From contig CAVXTC010000011.1 in assembly GCA_963764525.1 (NCBI GenBank), positions 1-64,000 on the forward strand: a stretch of DNA of 64,000 nucleotides, read 5' to 3'. Made by a program: the position numbers and the translations under genes. The DNA comes from DATDIC01 sp963764525. Its GTDB lineage: Bacteria > Pseudomonadota > Alphaproteobacteria > Acetobacterales > Acetobacteraceae. Under the pieces are notes generated by a model. It was not told where the DNA came from. It worked only from the letters and a program-made list of their open reading frames with translations, and ran no database searches. Position 1 is the stretch's first letter. Every line of letters begins with the position of its first letter. Shown here in pieces: positions 56,814 to 64,000 of this stretch.

Positions 56814-57020
56814 CACGGTTTTCGCACGATCATTCTGTTCCGAACGGGCGCGCGGGCGGTTTTCGTCCACGGGTTGGCCAAGAACGAGCAGGACAATATC
56901 CGCGACGACGAGCTGGCCGCATTCAAAATGCTGGCGGCTGTGTTGCTGGCCTACGACGACGAGGCGATCGCAGAAGCGATCGATGCCGGGGTGCTGATGG
57001 AGGCGACAAGCGGTGAGTAA
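56814..57020 (+). pseudogene. 5'-truncated RelE/HigB-type toxin
   Basis: Directly after an in-frame TGA (56811-56813) the frame reads GFRTIILFRTGARAVFVHGL, AKNEQDNIRDDELAAFKML and on to a TAA at 57018-57020: the conserved C-terminal two-thirds of the RelE-like toxins that pair with this kind of antitoxin. The normal ~45-residue N-terminus is absent in all three frames upstream, so this is a deletion, not a point frameshift. The 3' end overlaps the antitoxin GTG. Confidence 0.8.
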
Positions 57021-57330
57021 GCAATATCGCAGCCGGGCAATGGCGTCTGTCCATGAAACGGCCGAGGGTCTGTACAAGGCTGGTCTGATGGACAAGCAGA
57101 CCCTTCGGAATTTTGACGAAGCCTGCCTGACGCTGGTGCGGCCGATGACACCGGCGGAGATCCGTGCGCTGCGTGAACGGGAAGGGGCGAGTCAGGCGGT
57201 GTTCGCCCGTTATCTGAATGTCACCACGGGTCTTGTGAGCCAGTGGGAGCGCGGCGAGAAGCACCCGCAAGGCGCCTCGCTCAAGCTGCTGTCACTGATT
57301 GCGAAGAACGGGCTGGCGACTGTCGCGTAG
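57013..57330 (+). CDS. XRE-family antitoxin (HigA-like)
   Basis: 105-residue helix-turn-helix protein: TPAEIRALREREGASQAVFARYLNVTTGLVSQWERGEKHPQGASLKLL is a standard HigA/XRE DNA-binding domain that neutralises the toxin and represses its own promoter. GTG 57013 overlaps the toxin end (toxin-first order, as in higBA). The gene looks intact although its toxin is truncated, so it may now act only as a regulator. Confidence 0.88.
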   Translation: MSKQYRSRAMASVHETAEGLYKAGLMDKQTLRNFDEACLTLVRPMTPAEIRALREREGASQAVFARYLNVTTGLVSQWERGEKHPQGASLKLLSLIAKNGLATVA

Positions 57331-57437
57331 GGGGATGATAGCTCCGGAGTACCCAGAACAGGTCAGCGCCACACTCTGGGAGCATGTCGCGGGCGGAGTC
57401 TGGTTTAGGAAGACCACGAAAATCAAGTCAGGAATTT
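57331..57437. other. Region between antitoxin gene and dyad
   Basis: No gene seen. Together with 57523-57682 it forms the ~350-base gap between the antitoxin gene and the convergent IS701 transposase; the right end of the insertion sequence must lie here but no terminal inverted repeat could be identified by eye. Confidence 0.35.
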
Positions 57438-57522
57438 TCAACCACAGATGCACACTGATGCACACGGATGCATTGAGTTGCCCGTTTCGCATCTGCATAC
57501 ATCTGTGTGCATCTGCGGTTGA
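57438..57522. repeat. Long inverted repeat (CACAGATGCACAC type)
   Basis: Left arm 57438-57470 (TCAACCACAGATGCACACTG then ATGCACACGGATG) pairs with right arm 57490-57522 (CATCTGCATACATCTGTGTG then CATCTGCGGTTGA) at roughly 27 of 33 positions, loop 19 bases. Same class of element as 53694-53768 but different sequence. Confidence 0.65.
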
Positions 57523-57682
57523 CAATGCTTGCGGTGCTTCACGCGTTTCCGATCTTGGGCGCAGGAGACCGGTTTCGCCAGCTTGCACCTGAGAATCCGG
57601 TTGGGTTGGCGGAGCTCTCAAGATAGGTGTCGATGTCGGATTCCAAACGTCAGGTTTTATCCACTTCGTTAGTCCTACTGCG

Positions 57683-59102
57683 TCATTCATTCTGCTCGAC
57701 CGGCTTCTGACACCTCTGTCCGCAACAAGGACATCGGGGCAGACCGCGCGCCAAAGTCCGCGCCAGGCGAATACGCAGCGTTGCGATTGAGTTCGGCATG
57801 TGGCGCTGCGAACGCAGCGGCAGGTCGATAACCGGCGGGAAGGGCAAATTGCGTGCCTCGCCAGGTACAGGGATGTCCTGAGGGGGGAATCGTCTCCTTC
57901 TCGGAGATCAGGAATCCGTAGGCTGCGACGCAAAGGGTTGCGTGATGATGGAAGCCGCGCCAGCCGCGGCCTTCGTAATGGCCGAGGCCGACCTCTTGCT
58001 TGAGTTCGAGATAGTCGCGCTCGATCCGCCAGCGCAGCTTGGCCATATCGACCATGCGCTCGAGCGAGATGTCGGCTGGCAGCGTCGCGAGCCAATAGTG
58101 ATCCGGTTCGGCGGCGCCCTCCGGCCATTCGATCAGCAGCCACTCCTCTGACGCCGGCTCGCTGCGCCTGGCGTCGTCATGCGCCGGACGCACCCGCCAT
58201 CGGGCGAAGCGCGATGTCAGTGGGGTATTGCTGCCGTCGCGCCATTTGATTTGCTGCCAGGCATCGGCGTCGAGGTCCAGCGCCAGTGTCTTGGCCGATA
58301 CCGGCCGATGTGTCGCATCACGGCGCAACCGTTTGCCGGGCCGGCCGCGGCCCGCTCTGGGCGCCGGCGGCAACGGTGCCTCGCCAGGGCGCCAGACCAT
58401 CGTGGTAGGCAGGATGCCGGCCACATAGGTCAGCCCAAGTTCGCTGATCCCGGCTCGCAGTTTGCTGTCGTTGCCATAGCCAGGGTCCATCAGCACCACG
58501 CCCGGCGGTACGCCATCCGCCAGCGCCTGGCGCAACTGCTGCAAGGCGATCTCCGGCTTGGTTTGGAAGTGGATATCATCCGGCACGCAGGCGATTGCCC
58601 GCCGCGCCGGATCATCGGCCCACTCCTTGGGCAGATACAGCTGGTAGGCGACCGGCAGGCTCCCCTGATGGGTCGCCACAGACAGGCTCACCGCCACCTG
58701 GCAGTTGTCCTGCTTGCCCAACTGGCCGCAATACTGCCGCGCCACGCCGACCGAATGGTTGCCTTTCTTGGGGAACCCGGTGTCGTCGATGATCCATGCC
58801 TGGATCGGCTCGTCACGCGTGATGGATGGCAAAACACAGTCGCGCACACGGCGCAGCATCGCTTGATCGGACCACGGTGCCTGCGCCACAAAGTGCAGCA
58901 GCGATTGGTGTTGCGCCGCGGTGCGATCCGGTGCGGTCATTGCCGCCAGCGGCTCGACACTCTTGCGGCCCTCCGCGGACAGCAGGCCGATACAGTAGTC
59001 CCCGAACGGCCTCACCCGGTCGGCATGGCCCAGCACCGATGCCAAATTTGCCGTGTACTCCTCGAACCGCGCTTGTGTGCCGGCGTCATCACCGAGATCC
59101 AT
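57683..59102 (-). mobile_element. IS701-family transposase, frame change near the C-terminus
   Basis: DDE transposase of ~472 residues. ATG 59102 follows a strong GGGGAGGGTGGG site. Key segments: FGDYCIGLLSAEGRKSVEPLA, first catalytic Asp in AWIIDDTGFPKKGNHSVGVA, second in VVLMDPGYGND, third acidic in MAKLRWRIERDYLELKQEVGLGHYEGR, with the IS701 signature FLISEKE. Near 57825 the frame changes; the proper tail RHMPNSIATLRIRLARTLAR..PRCPCCGQRCQ ends at TGA 57683-57685. The alternative frame ends at 57687. Terminal inverted repeats not identified. Confidence 0.85.
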
Positions 59103-59200
59103 CCCACCCTCCCCGGACGGTTTGAATCTCCACCGATAACCAATCACGCTCGCGTCGCTCCAAGCGAAATCTTCAAGCTGACCTGGCCGCTTTGCGAACT

Positions 59201-59463
59201 TCAGTAGGAATAGGGCCCGTCCTGCCAACCCAGTTCGTCCTGCAGCCGCCCATTGCCGGCCGACCCGCCGAGTTCGCGCAGCACGTCCATGAAATGTTCC
59301 TGGAGCGATTCGCGTGCCATTTGCCAACGTTTTTCCCATTCTGGACCGATACGCTGCGCAGTGTCCGCCGGGCAGGCGGTTATGGCAATGATTTGTTTGC
59401 ATGGGTCCCGGACTGGGCCATCTGCAACACCAGGTTCGCTAGGTACGGCAGCCTGACCCGCAT
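59201..59463 (-). pseudogene. Remnant of a gene truncated next to the IS701 element
   Basis: ATG 59463 starts MRVRLPYLANLVLQMAQSGT; a frame change near 59400 leads to IGPEWEKRWQMARESLQEHF, MDVLRELGGSAGNGRLQDEL and GWQDGPYSY, then TGA 59201-59203. The last part looks like a winged-helix N-terminus that should continue, but IS sequence follows. Family not recognised. Confidence 0.45.
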
Positions 59464-59602
59464 TTGCGCCAAGCGTGGCACACGCCCGCGCGGTACGTGA
59501 TCACCGGTTCATCCGGACCTGTCTGTTTGGCGTGGTATGTCCGGCTCGCGGCACCGGCTCCGTGGTATCATGCCAGCGGTCAATGTCAGGACCCCACAAC
59601 CC

Positions 59603-59995
59603 TCACGGCTGCTTCTTCTGCCCGTCCGGTCCAAATTGACTGAGATAAGCGATGACATCCTGCACCTGCTGCGGATTCTTCAGGCCCGGGAAGATCATCT
59701 TGGTTCCCGGCACGACGGCCTGGGGATTGGCGAGGTATTTGGTCAGCTCTTCCTTGGTCCAGGTGATCCCCGAGTTCTTATTGGCCGGCGAGTAGTCGAA
59801 TCCTGGATAGGTGCCGGCCTTGCGGCCAACGACGCCATTCAGGACCGGGCCGACCGCGATCTTCGCGCCAGGGCCGATCTCGTGACATACACGGCAGACC
59901 CCAAAAATCTGCGCCCCCCGAGCCGCGTCCTGTGCCAGGGCCGGTGTGGCGACGGTGAAACCCAAAGCCGCAGCGATCAGTGCAGAGCGTAACAT
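59603..59995 (-). CDS. Class I c-type cytochrome (c2/c550-like)
   Basis: 130 residues: signal peptide (SALIAAALGFTVATPALAQ), haem site CRVCH (Cys34, Cys37, His38), GPVLNGVVGRKAGTYPGFDYSPANK and the sixth ligand Met in VPGTKMIFPGL. A small soluble periplasmic electron carrier. Its location beside PQQ-linked genes suggests it takes electrons from a quinoprotein alcohol dehydrogenase. Starts 11 bases after the small protein gene downstream of it in map order (60006-60218), same strand. Confidence 0.93.
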   Translation of the reverse strand: MLRSALIAAALGFTVATPALAQDAARGAQIFGVCRVCHEIGPGAKIAVGPVLNGVVGRKAGTYPGFDYSPANKNSGITWTKEELTKYLANPQAVVPGTKMIFPGLKNPQQVQDVIAYLSQFGPDGQKKQP

Positions 59996-60005
59996 AGCGG
60001 TTCTT

Positions 60006-60218
60006 TCAGATCTGTTTGCCTTCGTGGTCCGGCCAGTCGCAGTGATACTTCGCGATCCGGACGCCCGGATGCTCCCCGATCCATTGAGCGAGGTAAGGCT
60101 GCGCCTCCATCATGCAGGCTCTGAGCGAGCCGTGCGACTGGAACAGAATGTGCTGTTCCTGGCAACTGCCTGGCGAGGCCAGGGAGCAGACCAGAATAAC
60201 CAGATCGACCAGGTTCAT
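60006..60218 (-). CDS. Small exported hypothetical protein
   Basis: 70 residues: short hydrophobic start (LVDLVILVCSLASPGSC) followed by QEQHILFQSHGSLRACMMEA, QPYLAQWIGEHPGVRIAKYH and CDWPDHEGKQI, with three conserved-looking cysteines. I recall similar short proteins in many Proteobacteria, of unknown function and probably periplasmic. Same strand as the cytochrome gene that follows it. Confidence 0.75.
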   Translation of the reverse strand: MNLVDLVILVCSLASPGSCQEQHILFQSHGSLRACMMEAQPYLAQWIGEHPGVRIAKYHCDWPDHEGKQI

Positions 60219-60322
60219 CGTTGTGCCTTTTCCGGCTCACCGGACATCCGGAGTGTGGTGCGAAACGGCGCCGAAGGTCAGATCAGTTGCGGTGAAGCGA
60301 TCGGACACAACGATCATGCGGG

Positions 60323-60832
60323 TCATTGCTTCGATTGTCCGTTCGGCATGAGGTGAAGTTCGGAGATCAGGAAGCGAAGGCCGCGCGACCAGGATTCGTC
60401 GGTGTCGCCTCGAATATCGACGCTGCCTCCCTGCACGATGGTCCCGGTGGTGACATCGCGGATTTCCACGTTGATGTTCAGAATCAGGTTGGAGACCTTC
60501 TGCACCCAGCCGGTAACCGCGACCTGCGCGCTGAGCTTGTGCGCCAGGCTGATCGCACAGGCGCCGCACGCCTGAAGGTTGGTGGCCCGGGCCTCGGCGG
60601 CGACCGGCGCCAGATCGACCGATGTGTAACGCTCCGACCGGGTCAGCGCGTCGCGCAACTGTGTGGTGAGCCGGGCGAGCCGCGCCTGGTCCGGCGCATT
60701 CGAAACCGCCATCGCGCCTTGCAGGCTGGTGTCGTCGAGCTCAAAATCGAAGATGGCGGCGCGCAGCGGGGCTGCCTGCGCACTGGCCGACGCAAGACCC
60801 AGGATCAGCAGCCAGGCTTGCGAAAACTTCAT
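60323..60832 (-). CDS. DUF2380 periplasmic protein
   Basis: 169 residues with signal peptide (SQAWLLILGLASASAQA), then LRAAIFDFELDDTSLQG, RLARLTTQLRDALTRSERYT and the Cys pair QACGACAISLAHKLSAQVAVTGWVQKVSN, ending GDTDESWSRGLRFLI. DUF2380 proteins recur in PQQ-methanol/alcohol dehydrogenase clusters of Rhizobiales and Acetobacteraceae-like organisms. ATG 60832 is chosen as the start of the signal peptide. Divergent from the substrate-binding protein gene, 79 bases apart, so a shared promoter region. Confidence 0.85.
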   Translation of the reverse strand: MKFSQAWLLILGLASASAQAAPLRAAIFDFELDDTSLQGAMAVSNAPDQARLARLTTQLRDALTRSERYTSVDLAPVAAEARATNLQACGACAISLAHKLSAQVAVTGWVQKVSNLILNINVEIRDVTTGTIVQGGSVDIRGDTDESWSRGLRFLISELHLMPNGQSKQ

Positions 60833-60911
60833 GCGGTCATTCTCGGGGAACCTGTCGATCGACGTGCGCCCCGGCCTTGATGGGTGCTGGATTATGAACC
60901 ATGCTGAGCGC

Positions 60912-62138
60912 ATGAAACCTCCAACTGGGTCGGCACGCAACAGTGTCAGCCGGCGGGTCCTGTTGGCAGCGGCCCTCTCCGGGGTACCGGGCGTCACGGC
61001 CGACGCGCAGGAAAACAACCTTGCCACGGTTCAAATCGGCTACGTCCGCTGGATGGAGCGACGACCTACCATCTCTCTGCTGGACAAGCCGCCGGCCAAC
61101 GACGGACTGGCCGGCGCGCAGATCGCCCTGGACGACAACAACACCACGGGCCATTTCCTTGGTCTGCAATACAAGTTGACCGACGTTCCATTGTACCCGA
61201 CCGACGACGCCGCCGCAAAATTAAGCTCTCTCATTGGTCAGGGCGTGAAGCTCGTGCTGACCGACACGCCGGCAGACGATGTGCTGAAGCTGTCCAACGC
61301 GGCGCGGGCCAGCGGCGCGATCATCTTCAACATCCAGGCACCGGATGATTCGTTGCGCGAGGCCGACTGCCGCGCAAACGTGGTCCACGTGGCGCCGACG
61401 CGCAGCATGCTGGCCGATGCGCTCGGTGAGTATCTGGTGCTGCGCAAATGGACGCGATGGTTCCTGGTCTATGGCTCGCATCCGGGTGACCAGTTGCTGC
61501 GGGATGCCTATCGCCGGTCGGCCAAGCGCTATGGCGCACGGATCGTGGAGGAGCGCGAGTACACGGACCGCGGCGGCTCCCGGCAGACCGATACCGGGCT
61601 GGTGCAAGTGCAGCAGCAGATGCCGGTCTTCACGCAGCGCGCGCCGGACTACGACGTGCTGATCGCCGCCGACGAGAACCAGGTGTTTGCCGGATATCTG
61701 CCGTACCGGACCTGGGATCCGCGGCCGGTGGCCGGCTCGGCCGGGCTGATGCCGGTGACCTGGGACCCGAGCAGCGAGTCCTGGGGCGGAACGCAGATGC
61801 AGGACCGTTTCGTTCGGCGCTATCACCGCGCGATGACCCCGCTCGACATGCAGGCATGGACCGCGGTGCGGATGATCGGCGAGGCATCGAGCCGCACCAG
61901 CTCGGCCGACCTCACGAAGATGATGGCGTACATGAAAGGGCCGGACTTCCAAATCGGCGCCTACAAGGGCGAGGCGCTGTCGCTCCGGACGTGGAACCAG
62001 CAGGTGCGTCAGCCGATCCTGCTGTCGGACGGGCACAACGTCGTGTCGGTTTCGCCGCAGCCCGGGTTTCTGCACCAGGTGACGGATCTGGATACTCTCG
62101 GCGTGGACCGACCGGAGGCAACATGCAAGCTGAAATGA
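60912..62138 (+). CDS. ABC-type periplasmic substrate-binding protein of the PQQ-alcohol cluster
   Basis: 408 residues of the branched-chain amino acid receptor fold (Peripla_BP_6). Signal with twin Arg (NSVSRRVLLAAALSGVPGVTADA), then VQIGYVRWMERRPTISLLDK, GAQIALDDNNTTGHFLGLQY, VYGSHPGDQLLRDAYRRSAKRYG. Family members sit beside quinoprotein methanol/ethanol dehydrogenases and are linked to alcohol or quinone metabolism (PQQ-associated ABC system). Starts at ATG 60912; overlaps the propeller gene by 16 bases. Confidence 0.88.
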   Translation: MKPPTGSARNSVSRRVLLAAALSGVPGVTADAQENNLATVQIGYVRWMERRPTISLLDKPPANDGLAGAQIALDDNNTTGHFLGLQYKLTDVPLYPTDDAAAKLSSLIGQGVKLVLTDTPADDVLKLSNAARASGAIIFNIQAPDDSLREADCRANVVHVAPTRSMLADALGEYLVLRKWTRWFLVYGSHPGDQLLRDAYRRSAKRYGARIVEEREYTDRGGSRQTDTGLVQVQQQMPVFTQRAPDYDVLIAADENQVFAGYLPYRTWDPRPVAGSAGLMPVTWDPSSESWGGTQMQDRFVRRYHRAMTPLDMQAWTAVRMIGEASSRTSSADLTKMMAYMKGPDFQIGAYKGEALSLRTWNQQVRQPILLSDGHNVVSVSPQPGFLHQVTDLDTLGVDRPEATCKLK

Positions 62139-63106
62139 GCCGCACAGCCGTCATTGCCGCCGCCGCGGTGCTGGGATTGCTGTGCAGCGTCCCGGCCCGC
62201 GCCTACGTGGCCTATACGTCCAACGAACGGGACAACACGATCTCGGTGATCGATCTCGATCAGATGAAGACCGTGAAGACCGTTCCGGTCGGGCAGCGTC
62301 CGCGCGGCATCACCGTGACGCCGGACGGCAAGTATATCCTGCTTTGTGCCAGCGACGACGACCAGATCCAGATCATCGACACGAAGACCTTCCAGATCGT
62401 CGGCGTGCTGTCCACGCCCGATCCCGAACTGTTCGCGCTGCGCCCGTCGGGCAATCCGCTTTACGTGTCGAACGAGGACAACGCGCTGGTGACCGTGTTC
62501 GACATCAACACGCGCAAGCCGATCGCAACGATCCCGACCGGCGTGGAGCCCGAAGGCATGGCGGTGAGCCCGGACGGGCAAACCATCGTGAACACGTCCG
62601 AAACCACCAACATGGCGCATTTCATCGATTACAAATCGGAAAAGATGGTCGCCGCCACGCTGGTCGATGCGCGGCCGCGCAACGCCCGGTTCAGGCATGA
62701 TGGGTCGGAGGTATGGGTCTCGTCGGAGCTGGGCGGGACGGTCAGCGTGATCGACCCGAAAACGCATCAGATCACCCATAAGATAACCTTCCCGGTGCAG
62801 GGTCTGCGCGCGGACGAGATCCAGCCGGAGGACATCCAGTTCACCAAGGACGACAAGATCGCCTTCGTGGCGCTCGGGCCGGCAAACCGGGTCGCCGTGG
62901 TGGATGCGACAACCTACAAAGTGAAACGGTATCTGCTGGTCGGCCAGCGCGTGTGGCACATGGCGTTCACGCCGGACTACAAACTCCTGCTGACGGCGAA
63001 TGGCGAGTCGAACGACGTGTCGGTCATCAACGTCGCCGACCTGACTGTCATCAAGTCGATCCAGGTAGGGCAGTTGCCCTGGGGCGTCGTGGTCAATCCG
63101 AAATGA
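62123..63106 (+). CDS. PQQ-catabolism-associated YVTN beta-propeller protein
   Basis: 327 residues. After a signal peptide (VIAAAAVLGLLCSVPARA) come about seven blades with the YVTN pattern: AYTSNERDNTISVIDLDQMK, VGQRPRGITVTPDGKYILL, VSNEDNALVTVFDINTRK, VSSELGGTVSVIDPKTHQ, LLTANGESNDVSVINVADLT. The same type of propeller is encoded next to PQQ alcohol dehydrogenases and is named for that (TIGR03866-like). Periplasmic. ATG 62123 follows GGAGG; ATG 62135 is a possible alternative. Stop overlaps the next gene (ATGA). Confidence 0.92.
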   Translation: MQAEMSRTAVIAAAAVLGLLCSVPARAYVAYTSNERDNTISVIDLDQMKTVKTVPVGQRPRGITVTPDGKYILLCASDDDQIQIIDTKTFQIVGVLSTPDPELFALRPSGNPLYVSNEDNALVTVFDINTRKPIATIPTGVEPEGMAVSPDGQTIVNTSETTNMAHFIDYKSEKMVAATLVDARPRNARFRHDGSEVWVSSELGGTVSVIDPKTHQITHKITFPVQGLRADEIQPEDIQFTKDDKIAFVALGPANRVAVVDATTYKVKRYLLVGQRVWHMAFTPDYKLLLTANGESNDVSVINVADLTVIKSIQVGQLPWGVVVNPK

Positions 63107-63736
63107 CGCTGTGCGCCCGGTCCGTGGTGCTGGCGGTGCTGTGTGGCGGCGTCATGAGCGCCGTGCAGGCGGCACCGCCGCGTAACACTGATCCGGATTG
63201 GCCGTGCCAGCAGATCAAGGTGCCGCAGGTTTCGGTGGCCGCGGTCTGGGCGGGACCGCCGGTGGATGCCTATCTTGGGACGTGGTCGAAAAATCCCGAT
63301 GTCGCCGATCTGGCGGATCGGTTGGTCGAGCGTCGGCTTCCGTTGCAGGACGCGCGTTCGCAGGTCGCCGATTTCGCCAAAACAAGCGGGCATGATCAGG
63401 CCAAGCTGCTGGCGTTGTTCGCCGGGGTGTTTGAACAGGCAAACCAGGAACGGGCCAGTGTCGTCGCCGGGCTCGATCGGTTCGGCAACCGGCAGATACA
63501 ACTCGCGGCAGAGATCCGGGCCGAGAGCGAGAAGCTGAACACGCTCGCGGCCAGCGCGACGCCGGATGCGGCGCAGGTCACGGACCTGCAGAACCGGCTG
63601 AACTGGGACCTGGAGATTTTCCGCAATCGGCGGGAATTCGATCAGCTACGCCTGCGCTGCGCCGGGACTGATCGAGCAACGGCTGTTCGCGTTGGGGCGG
63701 GCGATCCAGGGCGCATTGCCGCAGTCTGCCGAATAG
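63103..63736 (+). pseudogene. Hypothetical periplasmic protein of the PQQ cluster, frameshifted near the end
   Basis: Signal peptide (VVLAVLCGGVMSAVQA), then DPDWPCQQIKVPQVSVAAVW, DARSQVADFAKTSGHDQAKL and a long helical region (QIQLAAEIRAESEKLNTLAA, LQNRLNWDLEIFRNRREFDQ). Near 63665 the frame changes and the end reads LIEQRLFALGRAIQGALPQS to TAG 63734-63736; the uncorrected frame would run on through the next, opposite-strand gene. ~210 residues. ATG 63103 overlaps the propeller stop. Function unknown; typically found in this cluster. Confidence 0.75.
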
Positions 63737-63741
63737 AACGG

Positions 63742-64000
63742 CTATTCGGCCGGGCGGGGGACGGGCTCGCGCCGTTCGAGCGGCAGGCCGGCGGCCGACC
63801 AGCCGCCCGTGCCATCCGGATACCAGGCGATACGACCATACCCAATCGCCATCGCGCGCTTGGCGGCGTTCCACGACATCCAGCATTGCCTGAGGCAATA
63901 GAAAACCAGCAGACGGGTGCGATCGCCGTGGCTCGCGGCCGCCAGACCTTCGCGGAAATAGCCCTCCATCACCGGAGCCAGTGCGCCGTAGCCGGTATCG
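63742..64000 (-). CDS. PQQ-catabolism-associated CXXCW-motif (rhodanese-like) protein, 5' end beyond window
   Basis: The frame enters from the right edge (DTGYGALAPVMEGYFREGLA) and carries VFYCLRQCWMSWNAAKRAMAIGYGRIAWYPDGTGGW, with the name-giving CLRQCW. TIGR03865-type proteins are periplasmic, rhodanese-like and invariably linked to PQQ-dependent alcohol dehydrogenases. Convergent with the preceding gene, 5 bases apart. The N-terminus and signal peptide are outside the window. Confidence 0.88.
   Translation of the reverse strand, partial: DTGYGALAPVMEGYFREGLAAASHGDRTRLLVFYCLRQCWMSWNAAKRAMAIGYGRIAWYPDGTGGWSAAGLPLERREPVPRPAE

Overview
This is a GC-rich (roughly two-thirds G+C by eye) bacterial chromosome segment. 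Gene content points to an alphaproteobacterium, most likely an Acetobacteraceae-type organism: convergent rph-rdgB with hrcA nearby, a molybdenum aldehyde oxidoreductase, a PQQ-alcohol-oxidation accessory cluster and several hypothetical families I associate with that group. The assignment is inference. No rRNA, tRNA or CRISPR array was seen. A striking technical property is that about twenty recognisable genes, including conserved housekeeping ones (hrcA, class I aldolase), are broken by single-base frame changes although the protein reads on intact in the neighbouring frame. This looks more like indel errors in the sequence than like decay, so 'pseudogene' below means 'not translatable as written'.

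Layout. 0-4.6 kb: RND efflux pump (fusion protein and HAE1-type permease). 4.8-8.7 kb: three-subunit molybdopterin/FAD/2Fe-2S oxidoreductase; then an SRAP (YedK/HMCES) gene. 9.4-16.2 kb, minus strand: hybrid histidine kinase, class III aminotransferase, SRPBCC and two PhnB-like proteins, and an ECF42-type sigma factor with its YCII/DGPF partner. 16.6-23.2 kb, plus strand: rfbBACD for dTDP-L-rhamnose, an NTF2-like protein, a family 2 glycosyltransferase and an ABC-2 exporter, together a surface-polysaccharide module. 23.8-28.5 kb, minus strand: arylsulfatase with membrane, glycine-rich and DUF2092 partners. 29.7-32.7 kb: histidine phosphatase, SYLF protein, HpaI-type aldolase, single-domain response regulator.

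32.9-38.4 kb: a dipeptide-type ABC system whose binding protein appears circularly permuted and lies on the opposite strand from its two permeases, with an MFS exporter between. 38.4-46.8 kb: rdgB-rph and hrcA-aldolase, separated by a roughly 5 kb redox/hydrolase module with its own CGNR regulator and palindromic operator candidates. 46.9-51.0 kb is an accessory island: serine recombinase, a membrane-anchored protein, a SLATT-like two-helix protein with a zinc ribbon, and two paralogous mini-proteins ending in CxxCGR. This is the best candidate for an undescribed system.

51.2-57.3 kb: extradiol-dioxygenase-like protein, six 12-bp tandem repeats, a lipoprotein, an HNH nuclease, an EmrAB-type exporter and a toxin-antitoxin locus with a 5'-truncated toxin. 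57.7-59.1 kb: IS701-family element beside a broken gene. 59.6-64 kb: PQQ-linked alcohol oxidation accessories (cytochrome c, DUF2380, substrate-binding protein, YVTN propeller, CXXCW protein). Several dispersed palindromic repeats occur, two of them in frame inside coding sequences.
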